64,000 nucleotides of DNA from Methylorubrum aminovorans (GTDB lineage: Bacteria > Pseudomonadota > Alphaproteobacteria > Rhizobiales > Beijerinckiaceae): contig NZ_BPRC01000019.1 in NCBI RefSeq assembly GCF_022179725.1, forward strand, positions 1 through 64,000. The letters are read 5' to 3'. Positions 43,405-52,013 of the stretch are shown here, piece after piece. Each line of letters starts with the position of its first letter. Positions within the stretch are counted from its first letter, which is position 1. The notes beneath the pieces are model-generated. The model worked only from the letters and a program-made list of their open reading frames with translations, had not been told where the DNA came from and did not search any database. The position numbers were made by a program, and so were the translations under genes.

Positions 43405-44757
43405 TCAGGGCGTGCCGGTGGCACCGTCCATGGCGCGCTCGGCCCGGGCCAGGGCCTCCTGCGCCCGCAGGAGCGAGGCGGATTCGGGCATCGGCCGGCT
43501 CGCCGAAGGCGTCGGGGCCGGTGCGGCCTCGGCGGACGGGGCGGGCGTACGGATCTGCCGGGCGGCCGAGAGAGCGGAATCGAGCAGTTCGGCGTCGGAG
43601 GCCGCGAGATCGGCGCGATCGAGGCTGCGCAGGGCCTCGTAGCCCTCCTCGAAGCGCCCGTCCGCCACGATCAGCGCCGCGCCGCGGTAGAGCCGTGCCT
43701 GCGCCGCCGGCCGCGAATCCGGCGCGGCGAGACCCATCGCCCGCTCGGAGGCGAACAGGGCGGTCTCTCGGCGGCCCTGCTCCAGCCCAGCCCGCGCCAC
43801 GAGCAGGTAGAGGTCGCGCCGGCTCTCCGGCTCGATCTCGTCGAGCATCCGCTCCAGGCTGGCGATGCGGGTGCGGTCGCTGTCGAAGTCGAGCCGGGTG
43901 AGCGCTCCGGCGAAGCGCTGGCGGAAGTTGCCGGCATAGACCGAGCGGCGGAACCGGCGCAGGTACTGGATCGCCAGCGCCTCGAAGCGCCGCGCATCGC
44001 CGCCCTGCGCGACCACGAAGATCTGGCGGCGCAGGGCGCCCTCTTCCACCAGCGTGCCGGGGGCCAGCAGCCGCGCGAGGTCGAGAAGTTCGAGCGACTT
44101 GGCCGGCGCCTCACGCACCATCAGCGCCGATTGCGTCAGCGCGAGCTGGCCCGCGAGGCCGGCCGGCATCGTGCGCGGATCGATGCCCGCGAGCTTGGCC
44201 CGCGCTTCCTTTTCCCGGCCTTCCAGATAGGCGAGCGCCCCGAGCGCCAGGGACTGCTCCGCCTCCGGCGCCTTGCCGGTTCTGAGCAGCGCCCGCAGGG
44301 CGGTCGGCCCGCCGCCCGCCAGCGCGAAGGTGACGGCCGCGCGCACGTTCTCCGCGTCCGTCCACGTCTCGGGATCGAGGGCGATCAGCCGCTGCTCGAT
44401 ATGGCCGAGGAGCTGGCGCTGGGCGAGATGCGCCTGGGTCGAGCCGCGGGCGATGCGGTCCTGCAGGAGTTGGAGCGTGCGCGTCAGCTCGACCGGCAGG
44501 CCGTGCGCCTTCACCGAGAGCGGTTCGATCGGTTTCGCCGGGGCACCATGCCCGCCGTGATCGCCGGCGGCATGGTTTTCCGCCGGCGCGTGGCCGTCGC
44601 CGTGATCGGCGGCGTTGGCCGGGGCGATGGCGAGGCAGAGGATGAGTGCGGAAGCCGCGAGGACGCGGGGCCGGGGTGCCTTCTCCGGCCCCGCCGCAGG
44701 CGCGAGAAGGGCGGCGCGGCTGAACCGGGCCGGAGACTCCCAGGAAAACGAGATCAT
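43405..44757 (-). CDS. motC: MotC, periplasmic motility protein
   Basis: 450 aa. A signal peptide (about 32-50, VLAASALILCLAIAPANAAD) and a His-rich stretch (HGDGHAPAENHAAGDHGGHG) precede an all-helical repeat body (LVEEGALRRQIFVVAQGGDA, RRFRRSVYAGNFRQRFAGAL). It fits rhizobial MotC, a periplasmic partner of MotB. It overlaps motB by 4 bp, as in rhizobia where motB-motC-motD(fliK) are consecutive. The His-rich stretch after the signal peptide could bind metal. Confidence 0.88.
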   Translation of the reverse strand: MISFSWESPARFSRAALLAPAAGPEKAPRPRVLAASALILCLAIAPANAADHGDGHAPAENHAAGDHGGHGAPAKPIEPLSVKAHGLPVELTRTLQLLQDRIARGSTQAHLAQRQLLGHIEQRLIALDPETWTDAENVRAAVTFALAGGGPTALRALLRTGKAPEAEQSLALGALAYLEGREKEARAKLAGIDPRTMPAGLAGQLALTQSALMVREAPAKSLELLDLARLLAPGTLVEEGALRRQIFVVAQGGDARRFEALAIQYLRRFRRSVYAGNFRQRFAGALTRLDFDSDRTRIASLERMLDEIEPESRRDLYLLVARAGLEQGRRETALFASERAMGLAAPDSRPAAQARLYRGAALIVADGRFEEGYEALRSLDRADLAASDAELLDSALSAARQIRTPAPSAEAAPAPTPSASRPMPESASLLRAQEALARAERAMDGATGTP

Positions 44758-46172
44758 TCCGGCAGGCCCCGCAGCAGGATCTCGATGCGGCGGTTCTCGG
44801 CGGCTTTGGAGTCGGCGGCGATGCGCGGCTGGCGGTCGGCATGGCCCTCGATGCGCTCGATGCGCGCCTCGTCGAGGCCGCCGCGCACGAGCATGTAGGA
44901 GGCCATCTGCGCCCGCGCCGAGGACAAGCGCCAGTTGTCGTAGGTCTCGGAGCGGAACGGGCGGCCGTCGGTATGGCCGCGCACGACGATGCGGCCGGGA
45001 CGGCTGTTGAGGATCTTGGCGATGCGCTCCAGCGCCTTGACCACCTTCGGCGTCGGCTCGGCCGAGCCGATCCCGAACATGCTGAAATTGATCTCGTCGG
45101 TGATGCTGATGAGCACGCCCTCGCCGGTGCGACGGACTTCCACATGCGGGGCGGGTGCGCTGTTGGGCAGAGACGGCACGGCCCGCGCGATCTCGGCCTT
45201 CAGAGCGGAGAGGGCGGCGGTCTCCGCCGCCTTCGCGGCCTGATCGGCGCCCGGCGGCGGCTCTTTTACAGCGGGGGCCTCGGCCTTGGCGACACGCTGC
45301 GGCTCTGGCTGGGTCGGCTTTGCGTCCGGCGCCTTGACCTCAGGCACCTTGGCCTCGGGCGCGGGCGCCTCCGGCCCTGCCTCCGCTGCAGGCTTGGCGG
45401 GCTCGATCGGTTTGGCGGCGTCCAGCGGCACCGGCTCGGCGGAGGCGAGCTTGACGCCGGCTTTCCGCATGGCCTCCTGCAAGCTCTGCCGGGCGATGTC
45501 CTTGGTGCTGTCCTTCGGCGGCTCCTTCGCCTTGACCGGCGCAAAGCTCTGCGCTCGCGCATCGAGGCGTGCCTCGACCGGCGCAGCGGCGGCAGAATCG
45601 AGGGCGCCGGGGTTGTCCGTGCGTTGGCGCGGCAGGTTTGCCACCTGCCAGTAGAGCGGGTCGAACGGGTCGCGTCCGGTCTCGCCGCCGGCCACGCCCG
45701 GCTGTCCGGCTTCGAGGGCCGAGGCATCCGCGCTCGCGGCTTCCGGCCCGGCGTCGGCCTCGCCGGCGAGCTTGGCGAGGACGGCGTAGGGGTCTTGGAA
45801 CAGGGCGGATTCGCGGGCGCGGCTGCCCGGCGCACCGGCCGCGTCGCCCTTCCCCTCGACACCCTTCCCATCGGCGCTGCCCCCGTCGCCCTTGCCTTTG
45901 CCGGACGGGGCGGGATCGTTGGGAGCGTCCTGCGGGTCGTTCACGCCCTTGCGGTCGTGGGTGACCTCGGCGAGCTTCACCGGGTTGAAGTACTCGGCGA
46001 TGGTCTGCTTCTGCTCTTTGCTGGTGGAGTTGATCAGCCACATCACCAGGAACAGCGCCATCATCGCCGTCATGAAGTCGGCGAGCGCGATCTTCCAGGC
46101 ACCGCCGTGATGGCCTTCCTCGTGGTCGCCGTGGCGCTTGATGATGATGATTTCTTGGGCGTGCTCGGACAT
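44754..46172 (-). CDS. motB: Flagellar stator protein MotB
   Basis: 472 aa. A single membrane segment contains the proton-carrying Asp (WKIALADFMTAMMALFLVMW). The C-terminal OmpA-like peptidoglycan-binding domain has VVRGHTDGRPFRSETYDNWR and RIERIEGHADRQP. Between them lies an unusually long Ala/Pro/Lys-rich linker (about residues 70-320). It anchors the stator to the cell wall. It lies between the fliH-like gene (1 bp) and motC (overlap). Confidence 0.95.
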   Translation of the reverse strand: MSEHAQEIIIIKRHGDHEEGHHGGAWKIALADFMTAMMALFLVMWLINSTSKEQKQTIAEYFNPVKLAEVTHDRKGVNDPQDAPNDPAPSGKGKGDGGSADGKGVEGKGDAAGAPGSRARESALFQDPYAVLAKLAGEADAGPEAASADASALEAGQPGVAGGETGRDPFDPLYWQVANLPRQRTDNPGALDSAAAAPVEARLDARAQSFAPVKAKEPPKDSTKDIARQSLQEAMRKAGVKLASAEPVPLDAAKPIEPAKPAAEAGPEAPAPEAKVPEVKAPDAKPTQPEPQRVAKAEAPAVKEPPPGADQAAKAAETAALSALKAEIARAVPSLPNSAPAPHVEVRRTGEGVLISITDEINFSMFGIGSAEPTPKVVKALERIAKILNSRPGRIVVRGHTDGRPFRSETYDNWRLSSARAQMASYMLVRGGLDEARIERIEGHADRQPRIAADSKAAENRRIEILLRGLPE

Positions 46173-46173
46173 C

Positions 46174-46953
46174 TCACGCCTCGGCGACGGCGGCAGCGAT
46201 CAGGCGGCTCCAGGCCGCCAGTTCGGTCTCGATCACGGTCTCACCTGCGCTCACGCTCACCTCCGGCCCCGCATCCGCCTCGAAGGCGATGCCGGCGGCG
46301 TGGCTGCCAAGCCGTGCGGACAGAACCGCGATCAGGTCTTCGGGTCCGCGCACCCGCACGGCCGGCCGCTGCGGCTCGGCGAGGATGCGCCGGAGGGCGA
46401 CTGCGAGTTCCTCGAGCGTCTGCCGTTGCAGGGCCTGACCCAGGACCGGCGCGATCAGCCGTGCAACGCGCTCCGACAGGGCCGCGTCGAGCGCCTGCAT
46501 CGCCGTGGCGAAGGCGGCGGCCAGGGCCTCGCCCTGTGCCTCGCTCCAGTCGCGGCGGGCCTGCGCCAACCCTTCCTCGAACAAGGCCTGCTGCGCCGCG
46601 CGCTCGAGCGCGGCCTGGGCCGACGCCTGTTCCAGCGCCTCGGCGCGACCCTGCTCGCGTCCGCGCGCCTCGGCGCTCGCGATCAGCGCCTCGCGGTCCC
46701 CCACCGGTCGCGCCGCGGCGGCGGCGCGGGGCAGGATCGGTTCGATCTCGGGCTCAACGTCGGACCCGGTGACGGGCTCGACCTTGGAGACCGGCTCCGG
46801 CTTGGCCGGGGGCGGCGCGGCTGGCGCCGGGATCGGTTCCGGAGCGGGGGCGCGGAACCACAGGCCGGAAAAATCCGGCTCGTCGGCGGCCGTCGCGGGG
46901 GGCGGCGGGGGCGCGGAAAAATCCGGCAGGTAGCGTGCGATCACCGCGTCCAT
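46174..46953 (-). CDS. fliH: FliH-like flagellar export ATPase regulator
   Basis: 259 aa from the ATG at 46953, overlapping the fliF stop by one base (TGATG). The proline-rich N-terminal half is followed by a Glu/Ala/Arg helical region (LIASAEARGREQGRAEALEQ, FEEGLAQARRDWSEAQGEAL) and a C-terminal domain (LVALRRILAEP-like stretch VALRRILAEPQRPAVRVRGP, ETVIETELAAWSRLIAAA). Length, layout and the slot between fliF and motB fit FliH, which regulates the FliI ATPase. Identity is low in this family. fliI is not in the window. Confidence 0.75.
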   Translation of the reverse strand: MDAVIARYLPDFSAPPPPPATAADEPDFSGLWFRAPAPEPIPAPAAPPPAKPEPVSKVEPVTGSDVEPEIEPILPRAAAAARPVGDREALIASAEARGREQGRAEALEQASAQAALERAAQQALFEEGLAQARRDWSEAQGEALAAAFATAMQALDAALSERVARLIAPVLGQALQRQTLEELAVALRRILAEPQRPAVRVRGPEDLIAVLSARLGSHAAGIAFEADAGPEVSVSAGETVIETELAAWSRLIAAAVAEA

Positions 46954-48653
46954 CACGCCGGCTCCTCACGCATGAGCCAGCGCTTGAGCACGGCCGCGAC
47001 CTGCTCCTCGTCGATGTCGATGAGCTGCTCCAGCCGCTTCTGCGGCGAGCGGGCCATCTTGTCCTCCAGTTCCTCCAGCAGGCCGGCGACGCCGGGTGCG
47101 GGGAGCTTGGCCGCCTCGGCCGGGCCGCCTGTGCCGGGCAGCGCGGCACCCGGCGCAGCGAGCGCCATCGTGCCATCGGCGGCGATGCCTCCGGCGAGCG
47201 CCGGTGCGCCCTCGGGGCCGGCGAGCGCCGACGCCTCGATCGCGGCCGTCTCCGGCGTCGCCAGGATGGCGCGGAGCGCCGGGCGCAGGCCGAACCAGAT
47301 CAGAAGGCCGGCCACGACGAGGATGGTCGCCGCGTTGATGAGCGTGCCGGACTGCTTCATCATCACGTCGGTGAGCGAGAGCGGCGGCACCGGCTCCAGC
47401 GGCTGGCCGTCGTTGACGAAGCCCACTGCCGCGACCTTGATCGTGTCGCCGCGCTCCTTGCTGAAGCCGGCGGCCGAGCCGACCAGCTCCTCGATCTCAG
47501 CGATCTGCTTTTCGAGCGCGGCCTTGTCGTCGGGGCCGGCAAGCGCCGTCAGGCGCGAGCGGTTGACCAGCACCGCCACCGAGAGACGGCGGATGGCGTA
47601 GCCGTCGCTCACCGTCTGCACGGTCTTCTGGGAGATCTCGTAATTGGTGAGATCTTCCTTCTTCGAGCTCTCGTTGCTCGACTGATCGTTGCCGTCCGAG
47701 CGGGTGCGCTGGTCGGGCAGGTTCTCCTGGGCGCTGGTCGGGCGCTGGCTGTTGCGGTTCTGCGCGTTCTCGCTCTCGCGCACCGAGCGCACCGAGCGCT
47801 CGACGCGCTGGTCGGGGTTGAAGATCGTCTCGTTGGTCGACGTCTTGTCGGTGTTGAGCTGCGTCGCGACGCTGACCTCGAAATTCCCGACGCCGAGATA
47901 GGGCGCGAGCGTGCGGCGGATGTTGTCCTGCATCTCGCGGCTCACCGACTTTTCCAACGTCGCCATCTTGCCGGTGGGGGCCGTGCCGGCATCATCGCCG
48001 GCGAGCAGCACCGTGCCCTCGGAGCCGATCACGGTGACGCGGTCCGGCTTCATGCCGGGGATCGCCGAGGCGACGAGCTGGCGGATCGCCTGCGCGCCGG
48101 AGACGTCGTCGGCGGGCTCGGTGCGCACCACCACGGACGCCGAGGCCGGCTGCTGGTCGCGGCGGAACGAGCCGCGGTCGGGCAGCACAAGGTGGACGCG
48201 GGCGGCGCGCACGCCCTTCATGCCCTGGATCGTGCGAGCGATCTCGCCCTCCAGCGCCCGCACGCGGGTCACCTCCTGCATGAAGGAGGTCATGCCGAGC
48301 GAACCGAGATCGTTGAACAGCTCGTAACCGGACTTGGAGCTTTGCGGCAGGCCCTTCTCGGCCAGCAGCATCCGCGCCTGCGCCGTGTGGCCGAAGGAGA
48401 CCAGCACCGCGCTGCCGTCGGACGAGACATCGAACGGGATGCCGTTGTCCTTGAGCACGCCGCCGATGCGCGAGACGTCCTCGCGCGAGAGCCCCGTATA
48501 GAGCGTCTCCTGCGCCGGACGGCTGAGATAATAGGCGCCGATGCCGACGCCGAGAAACACCAGAAGGCCGACCAGCCCGAGGGCGATCAACCGCCTCGCG
48601 CCGAGATCGACGATGTTGTTCCACAATCTCTCGGCTTGCTCGCGACCGAACAT
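46953..48653 (-). CDS. fliF: Flagellar MS-ring protein FliF
   Basis: 566 aa. Membrane segments lie near residues 20-42 (LIALGLVGLLVFLGVGIGAY) and 430-455. Between them are the ring-building domains (ETLYTGLSREDVSRIGGVLK, LPQSSKSGYELFNDLGSLGM, VRAARVHLVLPDRGSFRRDQ, TLAPYLGVGNFEVSVATQLN). The C-terminal FliG-binding tail (KRLEQLIDIDEEQVAAVLKR) is present. It is the assembly platform of the basal body and first gene of the fliF-fliH-motB-motC-fliK-transglycosylase unit. Confidence 0.96.
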   Translation of the reverse strand: MFGREQAERLWNNIVDLGARRLIALGLVGLLVFLGVGIGAYYLSRPAQETLYTGLSREDVSRIGGVLKDNGIPFDVSSDGSAVLVSFGHTAQARMLLAEKGLPQSSKSGYELFNDLGSLGMTSFMQEVTRVRALEGEIARTIQGMKGVRAARVHLVLPDRGSFRRDQQPASASVVVRTEPADDVSGAQAIRQLVASAIPGMKPDRVTVIGSEGTVLLAGDDAGTAPTGKMATLEKSVSREMQDNIRRTLAPYLGVGNFEVSVATQLNTDKTSTNETIFNPDQRVERSVRSVRESENAQNRNSQRPTSAQENLPDQRTRSDGNDQSSNESSKKEDLTNYEISQKTVQTVSDGYAIRRLSVAVLVNRSRLTALAGPDDKAALEKQIAEIEELVGSAAGFSKERGDTIKVAAVGFVNDGQPLEPVPPLSLTDVMMKQSGTLINAATILVVAGLLIWFGLRPALRAILATPETAAIEASALAGPEGAPALAGGIAADGTMALAAPGAALPGTGGPAEAAKLPAPGVAGLLEELEDKMARSPQKRLEQLIDIDEEQVAAVLKRWLMREEPA

Positions 48654-48768
48654 CCCCGGACCGATCCCGTTGGCGACCTGACATGCGTCGCCAGCCTGAA
48701 TGAGGGCTCAGCCTTGCGCGGAGGTTGCGACTCGACGCGGACTCGACCGGTCTTCAAAATGCGGTGCC

Positions 48769-49422
48769 ATGTTCTTCGAGCTTCCGGACGAAAGCTGGAT
48801 GGCCCGGGCCCGGCCGCTCGGTCCGTTCTTGTGCGATGCCGCCTTCCGCATCGCCGACAGCCTCTATGTCGGCCCCGACCACGGCATCGGCCCGGACGAT
48901 TGGGAGCGGCTGCGCGTGCCCCTCGATCCGACAGACCTGCCGTGCCGCGTCGCCAATCTCGTTGCGGCGATCGATCTGCCGGGCCGCGAGGCGGCCCTGG
49001 CTGCCCATTACGAGAGGCTGATCGCCGAAGCCCGGCAGCACGATAAGCCCGCCGCCCTGGCGCATCCGTTCCCGTACTTCTCGGTGACGCCCTTGCTGCT
49101 GGAGGCCGACCGGCCGGTCGTGACCTTCCCATGGACCGATGACGTGCCGCTGACGAGTGCCGTTCTGACGGCCCTCGCCGGCACAGGCGCCAACGGCGCG
49201 GTCTGGGACGAGATCGACCAGGGCTGGTTCATGCGCATCGTTGCCCGGGACGGAATGCTGTTCATCGCCGAGGGCGATCCGGACGAGGGGCCGGACGTCG
49301 TGCTCCGCGTCGAGGCGAGGGCGGCCGCCGCTCAGGCCGGAGCGGCCCTTGCGCGTCTGAGGACGCTGCACGCCGATCTGATCCGGGTGTTCGGACGCGA
49401 TCTCTGGTCCTATGCGAGCTGA
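48769..49422 (+). CDS. Uncharacterised protein between fliF and fliP
   Basis: 217 aa, soluble, no signal peptide, from the ATG at 48769. Landmarks: MFFELPDESWMARARPLGPF, LCDAAFRIADSLYVGPDHGI, FSVTPLLLEADRPVVTFPWT, GAVWDEIDQGWFMRIVARDG. I do not recognise a family. It is on the plus strand, divergent from fliF (115 bp) and convergent with fliP (29 bp). The position suggests, but does not prove, a link to flagella. Confidence 0.65.
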   Translation: MFFELPDESWMARARPLGPFLCDAAFRIADSLYVGPDHGIGPDDWERLRVPLDPTDLPCRVANLVAAIDLPGREAALAAHYERLIAEARQHDKPAALAHPFPYFSVTPLLLEADRPVVTFPWTDDVPLTSAVLTALAGTGANGAVWDEIDQGWFMRIVARDGMLFIAEGDPDEGPDVVLRVEARAAAAQAGAALARLRTLHADLIRVFGRDLWSYAS

Positions 49423-49451
49423 CCGGCCGGGAGGCGCATCCGGGACATGAT

Positions 49452-50231
49452 TCAGAAGAACGACCGCACCAGACCACTCACCAGCAGGTTCCAGCCGTCG
49501 ATCAGGATGAAGAACAGCACCTTGAACGGCAGCGAGATTACGGTCGGCGGCAGCATCATCATGCCCATCGACATCACGATGGTGGAGACGATGATGTCGA
49601 TGACGAGGAAGGGCAGCACGATCAGAAATCCGATCTCGAAGCCCCGGCGCAGCTCCGAGATCATGAAGGCCGGGATCAGGATGCGCAGGTCGATTTTCTC
49701 GCCGGCTTCGGCCTTCGGGAAGTTTCGGCTCGCCAGGTCCGTGAACGTCTGAAGATCCTTCGGGCGCACGTGCTGGGTCATGAACTCGCGGAAGGGCTCG
49801 ACGATCTTGGTGAAGGCCTCCTCCTCGCCGATGCGGTTTTCTTGCAGCGGCTTCACGCCTTCGTTCCAGGCGCGGTCGAAGGTCGGCGCCATAACGTAGA
49901 AGGTCATGAACAGGGCGAGCGAGACGAGGAACAAGTTGGCCGGCGTGCTCTGCAGTCCGAGCCCAGAGCGCAGGAACGAGAAGGCGACGGCAAACCGCGT
50001 GAAGCTCGTCACCATCACCAGCAGGCCCGGCGCCAGCGACAAGACGGTGAGGAGCGCGACAAGCTGGATGATGCGCCCGGATGCGGCGCCGTTGCCCGGC
50101 GGCAGCAGGGCATCGAGGCCGGGCACACCGGTGACGCCGCCGGGCGCAGCGCCCTGCGCCAGGGCGGCGGTGGCGGACAGGCCCAGGACGGCCGCAGCCA
50201 GCGTCAGGCGCCGAACCACCCGCCCACTCAT
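49452..50231 (-). CDS. fliP: Flagellar export gate protein FliP
   Basis: 259 aa with a cleavable signal peptide (RLTLAAAVLGLSATAALAQG). Membrane helices and conserved blocks follow: LVALLTVLSLAPGLLVMVTS, FTRFAVAFSFLRSGLGLQST, FLIVLPFLVIDIIVSTIVMS and MGMMMLPPTVISLPFKVLFF. It forms the export gate core with FliQ and FliR, which are not encoded in the window. It is last in the flgB-to-fliP unit and overlaps fliL by 4 bp. Confidence 0.96.
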   Translation of the reverse strand: MSGRVVRRLTLAAAVLGLSATAALAQGAAPGGVTGVPGLDALLPPGNGAASGRIIQLVALLTVLSLAPGLLVMVTSFTRFAVAFSFLRSGLGLQSTPANLFLVSLALFMTFYVMAPTFDRAWNEGVKPLQENRIGEEEAFTKIVEPFREFMTQHVRPKDLQTFTDLASRNFPKAEAGEKIDLRILIPAFMISELRRGFEIGFLIVLPFLVIDIIVSTIVMSMGMMMLPPTVISLPFKVLFFILIDGWNLLVSGLVRSFF

Positions 50232-50707
50232 TGCACCACCAGCGATTCGACGATGAGTTCGCGCACCACCCCCTTGGTGCGGATCGCGACGCGCTCGTTG
50301 AGATCCTCGCGCAGGTGCTGGAGGCCGTTGGCGCCCTCGATCTGCGCCATCGACATCGTGCGCAGATAGGCCAGCGCGTCGGCGCGGATCTCGGCCAGCG
50401 TCACGTCGGGGTTCGGGAGCGTCCCGGTCTTGAAGACGACCGAGGATTCGATCCGCACCCAGGAATCGGTCGGCTCGGCGAGGTTGGCGACCACCGAGCC
50501 GACGCTGCGCAGGGAGAGGTCGCCGGTATAGTTCAGCACCTTCACCGCCTTGTCAGCCTCCTCGCGCTTCTTGAGGTCGACCGACTTCTCGACGCTGCCG
50601 AGGAGGTAGACCCCGAGACCGCCCCCGGTGCCGACGGCGACGAGGGTGACGAGCGCGAGCGCCCCGATCCAGCCCTTGCCGGTCTTCTTGGTGTCCTTGT
50701 CGGCCAT
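50228..50707 (-). CDS. fliL: Flagellar basal body protein FliL
   Basis: 159 aa. One membrane segment (WIGALALVTLVAVGTGGGLG) precedes a periplasmic FliL domain (LSLRSVGSVVANLAEPTDSW, VRIESSVVFKTGTLPNPDVT, GLQHLREDLNERVAIRTKGV). It surrounds and stabilises stator units. It overlaps fliP and follows flgH by 11 bp. Confidence 0.92.
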   Translation of the reverse strand: MADKDTKKTGKGWIGALALVTLVAVGTGGGLGVYLLGSVEKSVDLKKREEADKAVKVLNYTGDLSLRSVGSVVANLAEPTDSWVRIESSVVFKTGTLPNPDVTLAEIRADALAYLRTMSMAQIEGANGLQHLREDLNERVAIRTKGVVRELIVESLVVQ

Positions 50708-50718
50708 GCTCGCCCCCG

Positions 50719-51429
50719 TCAGAACGGCGCCACGGTCTCGAAGACCTGCTGGCCCAGCGTCGGGTTCTGCACGTCGGTGAGTCGTCCGCGCCCGCCGTAG
50801 GAGATGCGGGCCTCGGCGATCTTGTCATAGTCGATGGTGTTCTTGCGCGAGATGTCCCGCGGGCGGACGATGCCGGCGACGTTGAGCACGCGCACCTCGT
50901 TGTTGACCCGCACTTCCTGCGACCCCGAGATCACCACGTTGCCGTTGGGCAGTACTTCCGTGACGACCGCCGCCACCGAGAGGCTGAGCGACTCTTTGCG
51001 GTCGATCGAGCCCTGGCCCTTGGTCTCGGTGCCGGAGCGGATGCCGGTATCGGCGGTGGCCGAATCCTTCAGCGCCGAGACGCCGTAGCCGAAATCGAAG
51101 CCGAGGAAGCTCTTCTGGCTGCGCTCACGCTCGGTCGCGTTGTCGAACTGCGCCTTGTCGTTGATGGCGATGCTGACCGTGATGACGTCACCGACGTCGC
51201 GGGCGCGGGGATCCTGGTAGAGCGCGGCGCTCGCCGGGCTCCAGGTCGAATGGTAGCTGTGGCGTGCGCCCAGCGCACCGAAGCTGGTCGGCAGCGGCTC
51301 ACGCGGCGCGTTGAGGCCGGTGCCGATCGGCGTCAGCACGGGCGGCCGGCCGATGCGGTCGAGATCGCTCTGGCAGGCGCCGAGCGAGAGGGCGAGCAGG
51401 GCCGCCGCAGCGGTGGCGGGAAAGCGCAT
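50719..51429 (-). CDS. flgH: Flagellar L-ring lipoprotein FlgH
   Basis: 236 aa from the ATG at 51429. A lipoprotein signal ends in the lipobox LSLGAC (Cys about residue 19). Core blocks: ALYQDPRARDVGDVITVSIA, VTEVLPNGNVVISGSQEVRV, NNEVRVLNVAGIVRPRDISR and ARISYGGRGRLTDVQNPTLG. It builds the outer-membrane bushing. Its start overlaps the motE stop by one base. Confidence 0.95.
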   Translation of the reverse strand: MRFPATAAAALLALSLGACQSDLDRIGRPPVLTPIGTGLNAPREPLPTSFGALGARHSYHSTWSPASAALYQDPRARDVGDVITVSIAINDKAQFDNATERERSQKSFLGFDFGYGVSALKDSATADTGIRSGTETKGQGSIDRKESLSLSVAAVVTEVLPNGNVVISGSQEVRVNNEVRVLNVAGIVRPRDISRKNTIDYDKIAEARISYGGRGRLTDVQNPTLGQQVFETVAPF

Positions 51430-52013
51430 CACGACCTCTGGTTCTTCTTCGGGGCCGGCGCGGTCGCGTCCTTGCGGCCGGATTCCGACATGGCACGGGC
51501 GAGGTTGGCGGCGCGCGCGGCTTCCATCTCGGAGAGGATGGCGCTGGCCGTGCGGGCATTGAGCTTGGTCAGCAGGGCGGCCGCCGCCTCGTCGGGCATA
51601 TTGGCGAGCTGGAGTGCAGCCGCGTCGGGGCGCATCTTGGCGTAGACCGCCACCACGCTCTCGTCGGCCTTGGCGAGGAACTCGTTGCGGCGCTTGAGCC
51701 AAGCCTCGTACTCGGCCCGCTTCTCTTCGAGTAGCTTGATGCGCTCCTCGACCTGCCGCTCCATCGCCGCGAGCTGCTCCTTCTGCCACGCGAAGCGGGC
51801 ATCCGCCGCGGCGTCGGCGATGTTGGCGCAGTAGCCGGACTTGGCCGGTTCCTTGGCGACGAAGTCCTGGGCCGAGACCTCTTTCGGCGCGTCGCGGGCG
51901 GCGAGCGCCCGCAACGCCGCTTCTTTTGCCGGGTCGGTCTGCTCGCCGCCGGCGGCGAGCGCCGTACCGGAGAGGGCGAGCCAGCACAGGCCGGTGCGCA
52001 GCATCGTCTTCAT
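51429..52013 (-). CDS. motE: MotE family chaperone of MotC
   Basis: 194 aa from the ATG at 52013. It has a signal peptide (LRTGLCWLALSGTALAAGG), a long coiled coil (WQKEQLAAMERQVEERIKLL, EEKRAEYEAWLKRRNEFLAK) and a MgtE-N/MotE-like end (VAVYAKMRPDAAALQLANMP, DEAAAALLTKLNARTASAIL). In Sinorhizobium MotE is a periplasmic chaperone for MotC. Its place between flgI and flgH matches the rhizobial operon. Confidence 0.88.
   Translation of the reverse strand: MKTMLRTGLCWLALSGTALAAGGEQTDPAKEAALRALAARDAPKEVSAQDFVAKEPAKSGYCANIADAAADARFAWQKEQLAAMERQVEERIKLLEEKRAEYEAWLKRRNEFLAKADESVVAVYAKMRPDAAALQLANMPDEAAAALLTKLNARTASAILSEMEAARAANLARAMSESGRKDATAPAPKKNQRS

Noticed and set aside
43126-49046. Three long plus-strand frames (43126-44898, 44841-46772, 46935-49046) opposite motC, motB, fliH and fliF
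   Set aside because: They are antisense shadows. The minus-strand genes have recognisable domains and coupled starts; these have neither.
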